DNA of 64,000 nucleotides, taken from Xanthocytophaga agilis. GTDB lineage: Bacteria; Bacteroidota; Bacteroidia; Cytophagales; 172606-1. The position numbers and the translations under genes were made by a program. The notes below the pieces were generated by a model. It saw only the letters and a list, made by a program, of their open reading frames with translations, had not been told where the DNA came from and did not search any database. This document shows, in pieces, positions 8,848 through 17,501 of the stretch. The stretch lies in contig NZ_JASJOU010000004.1 in NCBI RefSeq assembly GCF_030068605.1, positions 1-64,000 of the forward strand, given 5' to 3'. Position 1 is the stretch's first letter. Each line of letters starts with the position of its first letter.

Positions 8848-9768
8848 ATGAACAAAAAAGGAGAAAAGCCATACATTATTCAGTCTATATCCGAAATGCA
8901 CCAGCATCTTGGATTGCCTAAACCTAAACATCCAATGATTAGCGTATTTTGGTATGAGGATATAACAAACTATCAATTAACCTCATTAAATCAGTTTGTA
9001 ATGGGATTTTATTGTATCGCCATAAAAAGGAATTATGCAGGAAAGCTCCGGTATGGGCAACGTTACTATGATTATGATGAAGGTGTTATGGCATTTATTT
9101 CTCCTAATCAGTTGCTTTCCCATATACAGGACTCCGATGTACCGATAGAGGGTGTTTGTTTGCTCATCCATCCCCATTTTCTGGCAGGTCATTCCCTAAT
9201 AGCAAGTATTAAAAAATATGGATTTTTCTCTTACGAAATGAGTGAAGCCCTCCATTTGTCTGAAGAGGAAGACAAAATTTTTGAACAGATTCTAAGCAAT
9301 ATAAAACGCGAACTATACAACAATATCGACCAATTTAGCCGGGACGTAATTATTGCACAAATTGAATTGCTTTTACATTACAGCAACCGTTTTTACAACC
9401 GTCAGTTCATCACCCGGAAAATTGCGAACGATGAAATTGTGATTCGTCTGGAGAATCTCTTAGACGAGTATTTTAACGATGAAGAAACTATTACAAAAGG
9501 AATTCCTACAGTTCAATTTGTGGCAAAAGAATTAAATATATCGCCCGATTATCTGAGCGATATGTTGAAAAGTATTACAGGCCAAACAACACAGCAGCAT
9601 ATTCACAATAAAGTTATAGAAAAAGGTAAAGAACTGCTTTCGACTACTTCGCTTTCTGTAAGCGAAATTGCTTACCAATTAGGCTTTGAATACCCGTCAT
9701 CGTTTAACAAATTGTTTAAAAGCAAAACAAGGATTGCACCCTTAGAGTTTCGTGCTTCATTTAATTAA
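8848..9768 (+). CDS. AraC-family transcriptional regulator, paralogue of 6013-6930
   Basis: The 306-residue protein is collinear with the regulator at 6013-6930: LPKPKHPMISVFWYED, KLRYGQRYYDYDEGVM, a central helical linker with YSNRFYNRQFITRK, and a C-terminal double helix-turn-helix (VSEIAYQLGFEYPSSFNKLF, then APLEF). By eye about half the residues are shared. It lies 51 bp downstream of the amidohydrolase on the same strand, so it is probably co-transcribed with it and regulates it. It is the last intact gene before the tRNA fragment at 9812 that I read as the right end of the island. The effector is unknown. Confidence 0.9.
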   Translation: MNKKGEKPYIIQSISEMHQHLGLPKPKHPMISVFWYEDITNYQLTSLNQFVMGFYCIAIKRNYAGKLRYGQRYYDYDEGVMAFISPNQLLSHIQDSDVPIEGVCLLIHPHFLAGHSLIASIKKYGFFSYEMSEALHLSEEEDKIFEQILSNIKRELYNNIDQFSRDVIIAQIELLLHYSNRFYNRQFITRKIANDEIVIRLENLLDEYFNDEETITKGIPTVQFVAKELNISPDYLSDMLKSITGQTTQQHIHNKVIEKGKELLSTTSLSVSEIAYQLGFEYPSSFNKLFKSKTRIAPLEFRASFN

Positions 9769-9811
9769 TTATAAGTATTAAGCAGTTAGAAGCATTTGAT
9801 AACGAAAAACT

Positions 9812-9893
9812 TTGGGCTCATAACCCAAAGGTCGCAGGTTCGAGTCCTGCTCCCGCTACCAAAAAAGCCTGTAGAGAACCTTACAGGCTTTTT
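9812..9893 (+). repeat. 3' fragment of tRNA-fMet plus its terminator (candidate attachment site)
   Basis: Bases 9812-9873 are identical to 10052-10113 of the intact tRNA-fMet copy, and after a 1-base indel the match continues through the terminator to 9893. The fragment begins exactly in the anticodon stem (TTGGGCTCATAACCC) and lacks the 5' half. A duplicated 3' tRNA end is the usual mark left by tyrosine-recombinase integration. Its orientation places the inserted element to the left. A decayed tandem tRNA copy is the alternative. Confidence 0.8.
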
Positions 9894-10025
9894 CTTTTCT
9901 GAGGGTTAGAGGTAATAAATTGATTATTAGCGAGTTGGTTAGAGAGGAGAAAATAAATAAAACAAAAAGCAGATAAAGTTAGGTTTATTGAGAATAAACC
10001 TTCACCTTTGCACTCCAATTTAGAT

Positions 10026-10101
<76 letters not shown>

Positions 10102-10134
10102 AAAAAGCCTGTAAGAGAACCTTACAGGCTTTTT
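10102..10134 (+). terminator. Terminator of tRNA-fMet
   Basis: AAAAAGCCTGTAAG, a 5-nt loop AGAAC, and the exact complement CTTACAGGCTTTTT form a 14-bp stem ending in a T run, directly after the CCA end. A near-identical copy follows the tRNA fragment at 9862-9893. Confidence 0.85.
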
Positions 10135-10246
10135 TATTGTACACATTTTTTCCTGCTGATTTATTTTTTCTTTAAGAAAAGCCAGGATATAATAATTTTG
10201 CTTTCTACAAAGCAGGTACTTCCTACAATTTGTTATCTCAACCTTT

Positions 10247-11218
10247 CTGAAAACTATTAAGAATATACTATTTATAGTTCCGCCTAAGGTTCATTTGTTA
10301 GACCTGAATGGTCCTGCCCATATTTTTTATGAGGCAAAAGAGTTTGGTATGCTTGTCGAACTACATTTTGTTTCTGTAAGTACTACTATACATGCAGAAA
10401 GCAGTGCTGGATTATCTTTTTCAAATCTGAAACCTTATGTTGAGTTTGAATTGAGCGAAGAAGACTATGTATTTGTGCCAGGCTTGGAATATACGCTGAT
10501 TTCAGATAGTAGCTTCATACAGAATTGTGATCCCTTCTTTAAGTGGCTTAGAAGACAGGCTTCACATGGAGCACATGTCTGTTCTGTGTGTACGGGGGCT
10601 TTCTTATTGGCAGAGGCAGGTTTGCTCAGTGGAAAAAGTTGTACAACGCACTGGAAGTATTTATCCAGATTCTCGCAAAAATACCCTGCGGTTTACCTCA
10701 GAAAAGACAGATTGTTTGTGGTAGATGGGAAGTTATATACCAGTGCAGGAGTTGCATCAGGTATTGATTTGGCTTTGTATATTATTGAGAAAGAGTTTGG
10801 AACAAAATGGGCCATCGAAGTAGCCAAAGAAGTTGTAGTCTATTTTCGGCGAAGTGAAGGGGATCCACAACTAAGCATTTTTCTGCAATACAGAAATCAT
10901 ATGGACAGTCAGATTCATGAGGCGCAAAATTATCTGATAAGTCATTTATCTGGGACCTCTTCTTTGGAGTCTGTAGCTGAGCACGTTAACATGAGTATCC
11001 GTAACCTGACCCGGTGTTTTAAGAAAACAACGGGAATCACAATCGGAGATTATCTTGAGAAACTCAGGGTTGAACGAGCCGTGCAGCTCTTATCGACTGG
11101 TAATAAAGTAGAAGTAGTAAGTAAGGAGTGTGGCTTAAGCCCTAACCAGCTCAGAGCATTGCTTAAAAAGCATCGGGGAGTATTGCCGGGAGATGTTGCT
11201 TCATTGGAAATGTCCTGA
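10247..11218 (+). CDS. GlxA-type regulator (DJ-1/PfpI fold plus AraC helix-turn-helix)
   Basis: The N-terminal half is a DJ-1/PfpI domain: VPPKVHLLDLNGPAHIFYEA, and SVCTGAFLLAEAGLLSGK carrying the nucleophile-type Cys. The C-terminal ~90 residues are an AraC double helix-turn-helix (SVAEHVNMSIRNLTRCFKKT, then a second HTH ending LPGDV). The expected family start would be Met-Lys-Thr-Ile-Lys-Asn, and the sequence at 10247 reads CTG-AAA-ACT-ATT-AAG-AAT, so the initiator appears to be CTG, or a mutated ATG. No in-frame ATG precedes it; a TTG at 10295 would delete the first beta strand. A secreted DJ-1 protein follows after 71 bp, suggesting a regulator/target pair. The ligand is unknown. Confidence 0.85.
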   Translation: MKTIKNILFIVPPKVHLLDLNGPAHIFYEAKEFGMLVELHFVSVSTTIHAESSAGLSFSNLKPYVEFELSEEDYVFVPGLEYTLISDSSFIQNCDPFFKWLRRQASHGAHVCSVCTGAFLLAEAGLLSGKSCTTHWKYLSRFSQKYPAVYLRKDRLFVVDGKLYTSAGVASGIDLALYIIEKEFGTKWAIEVAKEVVVYFRRSEGDPQLSIFLQYRNHMDSQIHEAQNYLISHLSGTSSLESVAEHVNMSIRNLTRCFKKTTGITIGDYLEKLRVERAVQLLSTGNKVEVVSKECGLSPNQLRALLKKHRGVLPGDVASLEMS

Positions 11219-11289
11219 TACTGCGTTATGTTGTCCTTTGCAGAGGAAAGTAGTGTCTGTAGCTTTGGCCATCATAAAAGTAATACACT

Positions 11290-12354
11290 ATGAACAAACT
11301 ACTCACTCTGTTTATGGGACTGTTGTTGATGTCCATATCTTTTCAATCCTTTTCACAAATGCTTGTTGCATATGTGTGTCCTCCCTGTAATAACCAATGT
11401 GATACATTATCTTTTGATAAACCGGGCGTTTGCACCCATTGTGGAATGCCATTGGTCTTAAAAAATGAAAGCAAAGACAAGCTGTCTCCTACACGAAAAA
11501 AGATTGCATTTTATCTTCAGGATGGAATTGAGATATTGGATTTTGCAGGTCCACTGGAAGTCTTTACCTATGCTGGCTTCGATGTATTTACCGTCTCTAA
11601 AACAAAGGCTCCTATAAAGGCTCAGGGATTGCTGACGGTGACTCCGGATTATAGTATACAAGATGCTCCTAAAGCTGATATACTTGCTTTTTTTGGTGGG
11701 TCATCAAATGCGCCTGCTTCTGATCCTGATGTAATCAAATGGGTGCAGTCACAACAAAACATAGAACATTATTTCTCTGTTTGCACGGGTGCTTTTGTCT
11801 TGGGTGAAGCGGGATTATTGAAAGGAAAAACAGCCACTACATTTCATAGTTCGCTGGATAATCTGGAGAAGAGCTATCCGGAAACAAAAGTATTGAAAAA
11901 TGTGCGGTTTGTTGATAATGGCAATTTGATTACAACAGCTGGTATTTCTGCAGGTATAGACGGGGCACTGCATCTGGTAGCCAAACTAAACGGATTTGAT
12001 GCTGCCCGAAAAACAGCTTACTATATGGAATACGACAAATGGACGCCTGGTGAAGGATTGATTCTTGCCGAATATAATCCATACAAAGCTTTGGCGAATG
12101 TAGATAATTTGAAATTGTATACAGGTACCTATGAATTTAATAATGGTTCGAAGATTCAGATAAAGGTGAGTGAAAGAGAGAAAGGGCTTTATGCTATTGT
12201 GCGGGATCGTAATTATCCTCTGTTTTTCACAAAAGAAAATACGTTTACAGATGCAAATGGAAAAGAAACTATCACCTTCATAAGGGATAGACGTAATCGC
12301 ATCACAGGATATACTTTATCACAAGACCCAAAGGTTTTTCATAAACTAAATTAG
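11290..12354 (+). CDS. Secreted DJ-1/PfpI-family protein with metal-binding Cys motif
   Basis: A signal peptide (residues 1-22, ending FQSFSQ) is followed by a Cys-rich stretch, YVCPPC-x3-C then CTHCGMPLV, that resembles the heavy-metal-binding domain found in copper-handling proteins (consensus YxCPMHP...CPKCGM). Residues ~70-240 are a DJ-1/PfpI domain: IAFYLQDGIEILDFAGPLEV and SVCTGAFVLGEAGLLKGK with the reactive-site Cys. The final ~85 residues (LKLYTGTYEFNNGSKIQIKV onward) look like a DUF3471-type beta domain. The neighbouring GlxA-type regulator shares the DJ-1 fold. Envelope location is predicted; a role in stress or metal response is inferred only. Confidence 0.8.
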   Translation: MNKLLTLFMGLLLMSISFQSFSQMLVAYVCPPCNNQCDTLSFDKPGVCTHCGMPLVLKNESKDKLSPTRKKIAFYLQDGIEILDFAGPLEVFTYAGFDVFTVSKTKAPIKAQGLLTVTPDYSIQDAPKADILAFFGGSSNAPASDPDVIKWVQSQQNIEHYFSVCTGAFVLGEAGLLKGKTATTFHSSLDNLEKSYPETKVLKNVRFVDNGNLITTAGISAGIDGALHLVAKLNGFDAARKTAYYMEYDKWTPGEGLILAEYNPYKALANVDNLKLYTGTYEFNNGSKIQIKVSEREKGLYAIVRDRNYPLFFTKENTFTDANGKETITFIRDRRNRITGYTLSQDPKVFHKLN

Positions 12355-12777
12355 CATCAGATAAACAGTGCTTAAATTATCTCGAATTTCTATAAATAAA
12401 GCCAGCGGGGCTGTAGAAATAGAACCAAAGAACAAAGATAGCTTTGCTCTCATTAAGCGTGGTAGGTAGTGTAGGTATGTAAGGCTTTTTCCTGTAGATT
12501 AGGTCTTTGGTCAAGTGGGTAGAAGATTCTAAAGTGTCTTTTTGTCTGTAAGTAGAAAAATGCAAAGTAATCTGAGAATAGAAAGGAAGATCTCAAGCAA
12601 CAGAGTCAAAATCAATAAAAAATAAAATAGAGCCTATGTTGTTTCAAAAGCACATGCTCTATTGAGTCATTTCTATTTCAGAAAAGTTAAAATTCGGAAG
12701 TAGCCTTGTTTGCTTTCTTATCGTTTGTGTGTAGTTTCGCCATGTCGCAATTTTCTGATCATCTTTACTACTTGCAA
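12355..12777. other. Intergenic stretch, no gene recognised
   Basis: A 423-bp A+T-rich gap lies between the DJ-1 gene and the GH43 gene. Small open frames on the minus strand have no family features. The right end should hold the GH43 promoter, but I see no clean TTTG/TANNTTTG pair at standard spacing. Confidence 0.4.
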
Positions 12778-13791
12778 ATGAAAAAACTCTTTTTAGCCAG
12801 TATTTTAATTGCTCTTTGTTTCCCTGTTTTTTCGCAGAAAGCATCCCAAAAAATGCCAAAAGATTCAAAAAAGTCTGCTACAAAGACTAGTGGGAATCCT
12901 GTTTTTCCAGGATGGTATGCAGATCCGGAGGGTGTTTTATTTAAAGGGAAATACTGGATTTACCCTACCTATTCAGCACCTTACAATCAACAGGTGTTTT
13001 TTGACGCCTTTTCTTCTCCTGATCTGGTGATCTGGACTAAACACGAACGTATACTGGATACAACGCAGGTAAAGTGGGCCAAAAGAGCTATATGGGCACC
13101 TGCTATTGTTGAAAAAGAAGGAAAGTACTATTTATTCTTTGGTGCAAATGATATTCAAAACGATCAGGAATATGGTGGAATAGGAGTAGCTGTAGCAGAT
13201 AAGCCGGAAGGACCGTTTAAGGATCATCTGGGTAAGCCATTGATCGATAAGTTTCATAATGGGGCTCAACCTATTGATCAGTTTGTTTTTAAAGATAAGG
13301 ATGGACAATATTATATGATTTATGGTGGATGGTCACATTGTAATATTGCCAAGCTGAGCAAAGATTTTAAAGGATTTGTGCCATTTGAAGATGGAACTAC
13401 TTTTAAAGAAATTACACCTAAAGGGTATGTAGAAGGACCTTTTATGTTTATACGGAATGGTAAATATTACTTCATGTGGTCTGAAGGTGGTTGGACAGGA
13501 CCTAATTATTCTGTTGCCTATGCCATTGCGGATTCTCCTATGGGGCCATTCCAGCGGATTGGAAAAATTTTACAACAGGACGCTCAGGTTGCAACAGGTG
13601 CTGGGCATCATTCAGTAATTCATGTGGACAAGAAAGACAAGTGGTATATTGTATATCATCGTCGTCCATTAGGAGAGACAGATGGTAACCACCGGGTTAC
13701 TTGCATTGATATGCTTGAATTTGATGAAAATGGACATATAAAACCAGTCAAGATCACGAATGAAGGTGTTGCTGCTCAACCTTTAAAATAA
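12778..13791 (+). CDS. GH43-type glycoside hydrolase, secreted
   Basis: The 337-residue protein starts with a signal peptide (LFLASILIALCFPVFSQ) and has the five-bladed propeller features of GH43. The Asp of YADPEG, near the start of blade 1, is the expected catalytic base. WAPAIVEKEGKYYLFFGAND follows, then the Glu of VEGPFMF as general acid and GHHSVIH in the last blade. GH43 enzymes remove arabinose or xylose from plant polysaccharides; specificity cannot be told. I chose ATG 12778 rather than an upstream in-frame codon at 12706 because it starts the signal peptide directly. It is monocistronic, lacks lipoprotein Cys, and is likely periplasmic or secreted. A hairpin follows the stop codon. 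Confidence 0.88.
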   Translation: MKKLFLASILIALCFPVFSQKASQKMPKDSKKSATKTSGNPVFPGWYADPEGVLFKGKYWIYPTYSAPYNQQVFFDAFSSPDLVIWTKHERILDTTQVKWAKRAIWAPAIVEKEGKYYLFFGANDIQNDQEYGGIGVAVADKPEGPFKDHLGKPLIDKFHNGAQPIDQFVFKDKDGQYYMIYGGWSHCNIAKLSKDFKGFVPFEDGTTFKEITPKGYVEGPFMFIRNGKYYFMWSEGGWTGPNYSVAYAIADSPMGPFQRIGKILQQDAQVATGAGHHSVIHVDKKDKWYIVYHRRPLGETDGNHRVTCIDMLEFDENGHIKPVKITNEGVAAQPLK

Positions 13792-13795
13792 GGCT

Positions 13796-13832
13796 TTGCG
13801 GTCTCAGAGTTCAATGATTCCTGAGACCGCAA
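13796..13832 (+). terminator. Hairpin after the GH43 gene
   Basis: TTGCGGTCTCAG and CTGAGACCGCAA form a perfect 12-bp stem with a 13-nt loop, starting 4 bp after the stop codon. No T tract follows, so termination is likely but not classical. Confidence 0.6.
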
Positions 13833-13933
13833 TATGAGTTATCCCGAATGATAGCTAGCGACTCGCTTGCTGAGCGACATCTACTGGATTCATGACAAAG
13901 AAACCCATACATTAAGTTCGCAATAAAAGTTTC

Positions 13934-14130
13934 GTTGCGGTTTATTCACGGCAGGCAACTACTTGCGGTGAACTATACACAAACGAAAAAGTGATTGGAG
14001 TTCCAGTCAAAATAAAATCTGCCGTGAGTTATGTTCAAAAGCAAAACTGCCATGAATAAAACGCAATTTATCAGCCGATAAGTAGGACGTCTTGTCCTTG
14101 CTAAAAAATAGTTTGCCGTGAACTATGCGC
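13934..14130. repeat. 28-bp-period intergenic array A (convergent gap)
   Basis: Four to five consecutive units of 28 bp tile from 13934 to about 14073, with unit starts at 13934, 13962, 13990, 14018 and 14046. Units share a GCCGTGA-type core (seen near 13965, 14021 and 14115) and A-rich ends. Unit 13990-14017 contains GTGATTGGAGTTCCAGTCA, the same element as in the array at 29.7 kb. The 20-bp segments at 13935-13954 and 14047-14066 are inverted copies with two mismatches. The array lies between convergent GH43 and menC. Confidence 0.65.
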
Positions 14131-14182
14131 AAATCAGAAATCCTCCCTGGATTCACCTTCTCTTCCTAAGACTTGAGATCAT

Positions 14183-15271
14183 TCATAGATCCCCAAATGA
14201 TAAAATATCTTCAATATGCCAGCTTTGCTGGTTATTATAATAAAGAAATCCGTTTCGTATTTCCAATGGAGAGCTAATATTATTATGATATAACTGACCT
14301 GTTCCCAGCCCTTGTGGAATAAGATTGTTTAAATAGGCCGTAAACTGCGCAATGGCATTAAGACCAATATTAGATTCCAGTGCGGATGTAATCCACCAGC
14401 CTATATGTTGCTGTTCTGCCAGTTCAATCCATTCCTGACAATGCCGAAATCCTCCCAGTAACGAAGGTTTCAAAATAATGTATTGAGGCTTAATCTTCTG
14501 AAGCAATCTTTCTTTCTCCTGATAGGTAGTAATGCCAATCAGTTCTTCATCCAATGCAATCGGTAGGGGAGTCGTTGCGCAAAGTTGAGCTAGTATGTCT
14601 GTTTGTCTTTGCTTAATAGGCTGCTCAATAGAATGTAAGTCATACTGAGAGAGGATTGTTAATTTTTTAAGGGCTTCTTTAGGTGTGAAGGCTCCATTCG
14701 CATCTACCCGTAATATGATTTGTTCGGGTGTATAGTATTTGCGGATGGACTCCAATAACGCACATTCCTTCTCAAAGTTAATAGCTCCAATCTTCATTTT
14801 AATACAGTGATATCCTGCTCTGAGTTTTGTCTCAATCTGCTCCCTCATAAACTCTTCCTTTCCCATCCAGATAAGTCCATTGATTTCAATACCGGCTTCT
14901 CCACGACTAAAAGGAGTATCAAATAAAAATCGCTTGCCATTGTTGATTAGATCCAGACATGCTGTTTCGACTCCGAATACAATGGAAGGATAGCTTTCAT
15001 CAACAAGCTGTGGTAGTGTGTTGGTACTATCTATTGACAAAAGCTTTTTATTGATGATGTTACAGATCTTTTTTATCTGTAATTCATAATCGGGAACATC
15101 ATCTATGCTAAGACCTCGGAGAGGGGCACATTCTCCCAACCCAAAAACAGACGGATTGCTTGAATCCCAAAGCTTAATGTAATAGGTATCTCGTTCAGTA
15201 AGAATACCACGGGATGTTCCTGCTTCAAATGTAAATTGTAAGGTGTGTTTCTGATAGGATGCCTGTAACAT
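14183..15271 (-). CDS. menC: o-Succinylbenzoate synthase
   Basis: The 362-residue protein is an enolase-superfamily enzyme dehydrating SHCHC to o-succinylbenzoate in menaquinone synthesis. The N-terminal capping domain (FEAGTSRGILTERDTYYIKL, GLGECAPL) is followed by the barrel with the KxK pair at 158-160, metal ligands Asp190 (RVDANG), Glu216 (EQP) and Asp241 (DEE), and the second catalytic Lys268 (LKPS). The residue set fits MenC better than dipeptide epimerases, and the near full-length SxLESNIGLNAIAQ region is typical of Bacteroidota MenC. It is cytoplasmic. It stands alone, convergent with the GH43 gene across a repeat-rich gap; other men genes are not in the window. Confidence 0.9.
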   Translation of the reverse strand: MLQASYQKHTLQFTFEAGTSRGILTERDTYYIKLWDSSNPSVFGLGECAPLRGLSIDDVPDYELQIKKICNIINKKLLSIDSTNTLPQLVDESYPSIVFGVETACLDLINNGKRFLFDTPFSRGEAGIEINGLIWMGKEEFMREQIETKLRAGYHCIKMKIGAINFEKECALLESIRKYYTPEQIILRVDANGAFTPKEALKKLTILSQYDLHSIEQPIKQRQTDILAQLCATTPLPIALDEELIGITTYQEKERLLQKIKPQYIILKPSLLGGFRHCQEWIELAEQQHIGWWITSALESNIGLNAIAQFTAYLNNLIPQGLGTGQLYHNNISSPLEIRNGFLYYNNQQSWHIEDILSFGDL

Positions 15272-15531
15272 ATCTAGTCATGACTGAATCAAATAGCAAA
15301 AGTAGTAGTTTCAGTATGGATTTTTTTAGTAAAAATAAAATTGCTCTATACTACTTTAAAGAAAAAGGTAAGTATACCATACAAAAGAGTCGTATCTTTG
15401 GTTATCAGTTAGTTATAGTTAGATGGGTAGTTATTTTATTGGTGATGAAAGGGTTACTGTCTATGTAATATTTCAGCTCTGGTATAAAGATTTAGGGAGT
15501 AATATACTGAGAATGCATTAATTTTTTCAAG

Positions 15532-16536
15532 ATGATGACACAAATAAAACGCTTGGCAACTGCAATCGGAATATTATTTCTGGTATTGTTTATTATTATC
15601 ATTTTTAACCAGTTGATGCAGGTATACCTGTATGCTTCTACTGTGAATCATACATTAGGAATTGTTGTGCTAACTGTATTGACAACTGTCTTTGTTGTTC
15701 TTTTGGTTGTTCCGGTCGCATTATTTTTTCGATTGCCTAAACCTTTGCTGGCTCCGGACTCTGAAGATGATATGCCTGCCTATATTCCTCAATTATCAGC
15801 ACGATTGGCAAAGAACAAGATGCTGTTAGGACATACGTTTGACTGGTCGCAAAAGGAAGAGTTGCAAAGAGCTTTGTATGTACTGGATACTCAAGCAAAT
15901 GAAATTATTCAAAAAACAGCAAGAAATGTATTTTTATCTACCTCTATCTCTCAGAATGGGAAATTAGATGCCTTAATGGTCTTTTCTACCCATACCAAAA
16001 TGATTTGGGATATTGCGCATATTTATTACCAGAGACCCACTCTGAAAGATATGATTTCACTGTATTCGAATGTTGGCACCACTACTTTATTGGCAACGCA
16101 AATAGAAGATCTGGATATTTCGGAGCAGTTAGAACCTGTTTTAGGAACAGTTTTGCAAGGTTCTGCTGTAAGGTCTATACCTTTTATAGGGCCATTGAGT
16201 AGTGTGATTATGGATTCTTTACTGGAAGGTTCTGTTAATGCCTTTCTAACATTGCGTGTTGGTGTTATTACTAAGCGATATTGTGGTACTTTAGAACCTT
16301 TTAATCCCAAAAAGGCCCGAAAAGCTGCTATTGCAGAAGCTTCTGTCATGCTAAAGGTTTTGGTACTACAGGTATCCGGGCAGGTAGTTAATGCTATTTT
16401 GAAAACAGCTCGGAATGCAGGCTCAAATACTGTTCGTTCAGGAATGGAGCTAGCTGGAAAAGCAACCCGAAATGTTAAACGAGGTTTTTTCGGGTGGTTT
16501 CGTTCTGCAGCATCAGAGCCTTCTCAAGAGCAATAG
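15532..16536 (+). CDS. DUF697 (YcjF-like) membrane protein
   Basis: The 334-residue protein has two N-terminal membrane helices (residues ~8-30 and ~42-66). A cytoplasmic helical part follows, and then the DUF697 core with IYYQRPTLKDMISLYSNVG and a Gly/Ala-rich amphipathic region around SIPFIGPLSSVIMDS. A Lys/Arg-rich tail follows. DUF697 proteins are of unknown function, often linked to GTPase or envelope stress contexts, though no GTPase gene is adjacent here. Start may be either of two adjacent ATG codons at 15532/15535. A TATCTTTG promoter-like element lies at 15393-15400, about 130 bp upstream. The gene is divergent from menC. Confidence 0.75.
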   Translation: MMTQIKRLATAIGILFLVLFIIIIFNQLMQVYLYASTVNHTLGIVVLTVLTTVFVVLLVVPVALFFRLPKPLLAPDSEDDMPAYIPQLSARLAKNKMLLGHTFDWSQKEELQRALYVLDTQANEIIQKTARNVFLSTSISQNGKLDALMVFSTHTKMIWDIAHIYYQRPTLKDMISLYSNVGTTTLLATQIEDLDISEQLEPVLGTVLQGSAVRSIPFIGPLSSVIMDSLLEGSVNAFLTLRVGVITKRYCGTLEPFNPKKARKAAIAEASVMLKVLVLQVSGQVVNAILKTARNAGSNTVRSGMELAGKATRNVKRGFFGWFRSAASEPSQEQ

Positions 16537-16859
16537 ATCTTTTATCAAAGTAGTTCTTGCGATATTCTTCTTTTAACTTTTACTCTTCCTCCCTTCATTA
16601 CAAAGAGCCACGTTCTTTTGTAAGTATTTCCTGCACTTACTTGTAAAGTGATATTACTCACAGAAAATCATACATCTGTGATAAAAAATGTAGAAAAACC
16701 TTTGCAGATATACTTCTATCTGTAAATTTGTGGTACTTTTTTGATAAATTATTGTAATATATTTTTAGTAGAATTTTGTTTTTCTCCATTTTTGCCATAC
16801 ATCCTATTTAAATTTTATCGATTTCTTAAAATTATCTTTTATGCCAGCAGGTTTTTGCC
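16537..16859. other. Intergenic stretch, no gene recognised
   Basis: This 323-bp A+T-rich region lies between the DUF697 gene and the small secreted protein gene. No open frame with family features, RNA gene or strong hairpin is seen. It should contain the promoter for the 16860 gene, but I cannot assign it. Confidence 0.4.
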
Positions 16860-17492
16860 ATGAAAATATTTGGTTTAGTATGCGGACTTTTAGTGACTTT
16901 CAGTGTAGTTGCAGGTAATCCCAGTTCTCAAAATTGGCACCAAGGTGAGTTAGTTCTACTTAATGAACAGACAGTTAACGGAGAATTTAGCTATGACGCT
17001 TTTACAGATCTTATCCAGGTAAAAGATGAAAGAGTAGTAAAAGTATATTCTGCGAGACAGGTTCGTGCTTTCGGTTATTTTGATGAGAAGAGTAATCAAA
17101 TGCGCCGTTTCCTCAGTTTGTCATATCCAGTACGAAGAAATAGAAATCAAAAGGCTTTTTTTGAGATAGTGCTTACAGGTGAAATGTATCTGTTACGTCG
17201 ATTGCATAACATGCGCAGTTCTAATCCCACTCAATTAAATGCAATGGAATCAGATTCGCCATGGTATGATAAGAAAAATGCCTATGAATATTTTGTCTAT
17301 GCAAACGATCATTTTATTCCGATTAGTCAGTTTCGCAGACGTATCTATCCTATCCTGATGAAAGAATATAAAGAACAGCTTGAAGTTTTTATTAAAGACA
17401 AGAAATTGAATATCTATACGCAACGGGGAAAGTTTATGCTGATCAATCAATATAACGTATTGAAGAGCCCTGATAAGATTTCTTTGTTCTAA
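16860..17492 (+). CDS. Small secreted protein of unknown function (paralogue at 32066)
   Basis: This 210-residue protein has a signal peptide (residues 1-19) and no recognisable domain. The conserved core reads LVLLNEQTVNGEFSYDAFTD, LIQVKDERVVKVYSARQVRA, FGYFDE, and later a basic half ending FMLINQYNVLKS. The paralogue at 32066-32686 keeps the same order (KVYSARQVSSFAFFD, QFVLINQYNILKN). The YDAFTDLIQVK-KVYSARQV core looks like a beta-strand domain that in this phylum often precedes surface or matrix proteins, but no function is assigned. It ends at a terminator shared with the convergent regulator gene. Confidence 0.7.
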   Translation: MKIFGLVCGLLVTFSVVAGNPSSQNWHQGELVLLNEQTVNGEFSYDAFTDLIQVKDERVVKVYSARQVRAFGYFDEKSNQMRRFLSLSYPVRRNRNQKAFFEIVLTGEMYLLRRLHNMRSSNPTQLNAMESDSPWYDKKNAYEYFVYANDHFIPISQFRRRIYPILMKEYKEQLEVFIKDKKLNIYTQRGKFMLINQYNVLKSPDKISLF

Positions 17493-17501
17493 AGTATATG
17501 C

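Noticed and set aside
9780-9861. A second functional tRNA-fMet
   Set aside because: Only the sequence from the anticodon stem onwards is present; the D arm and 5' acceptor strand are missing, so no cloverleaf can form.
15259-15468. 69-codon open frame overlapping the menC start on the opposite strand
   Set aside because: No family features or plausible start region; low-complexity Ser/Lys composition; overlaps the menC coding start.
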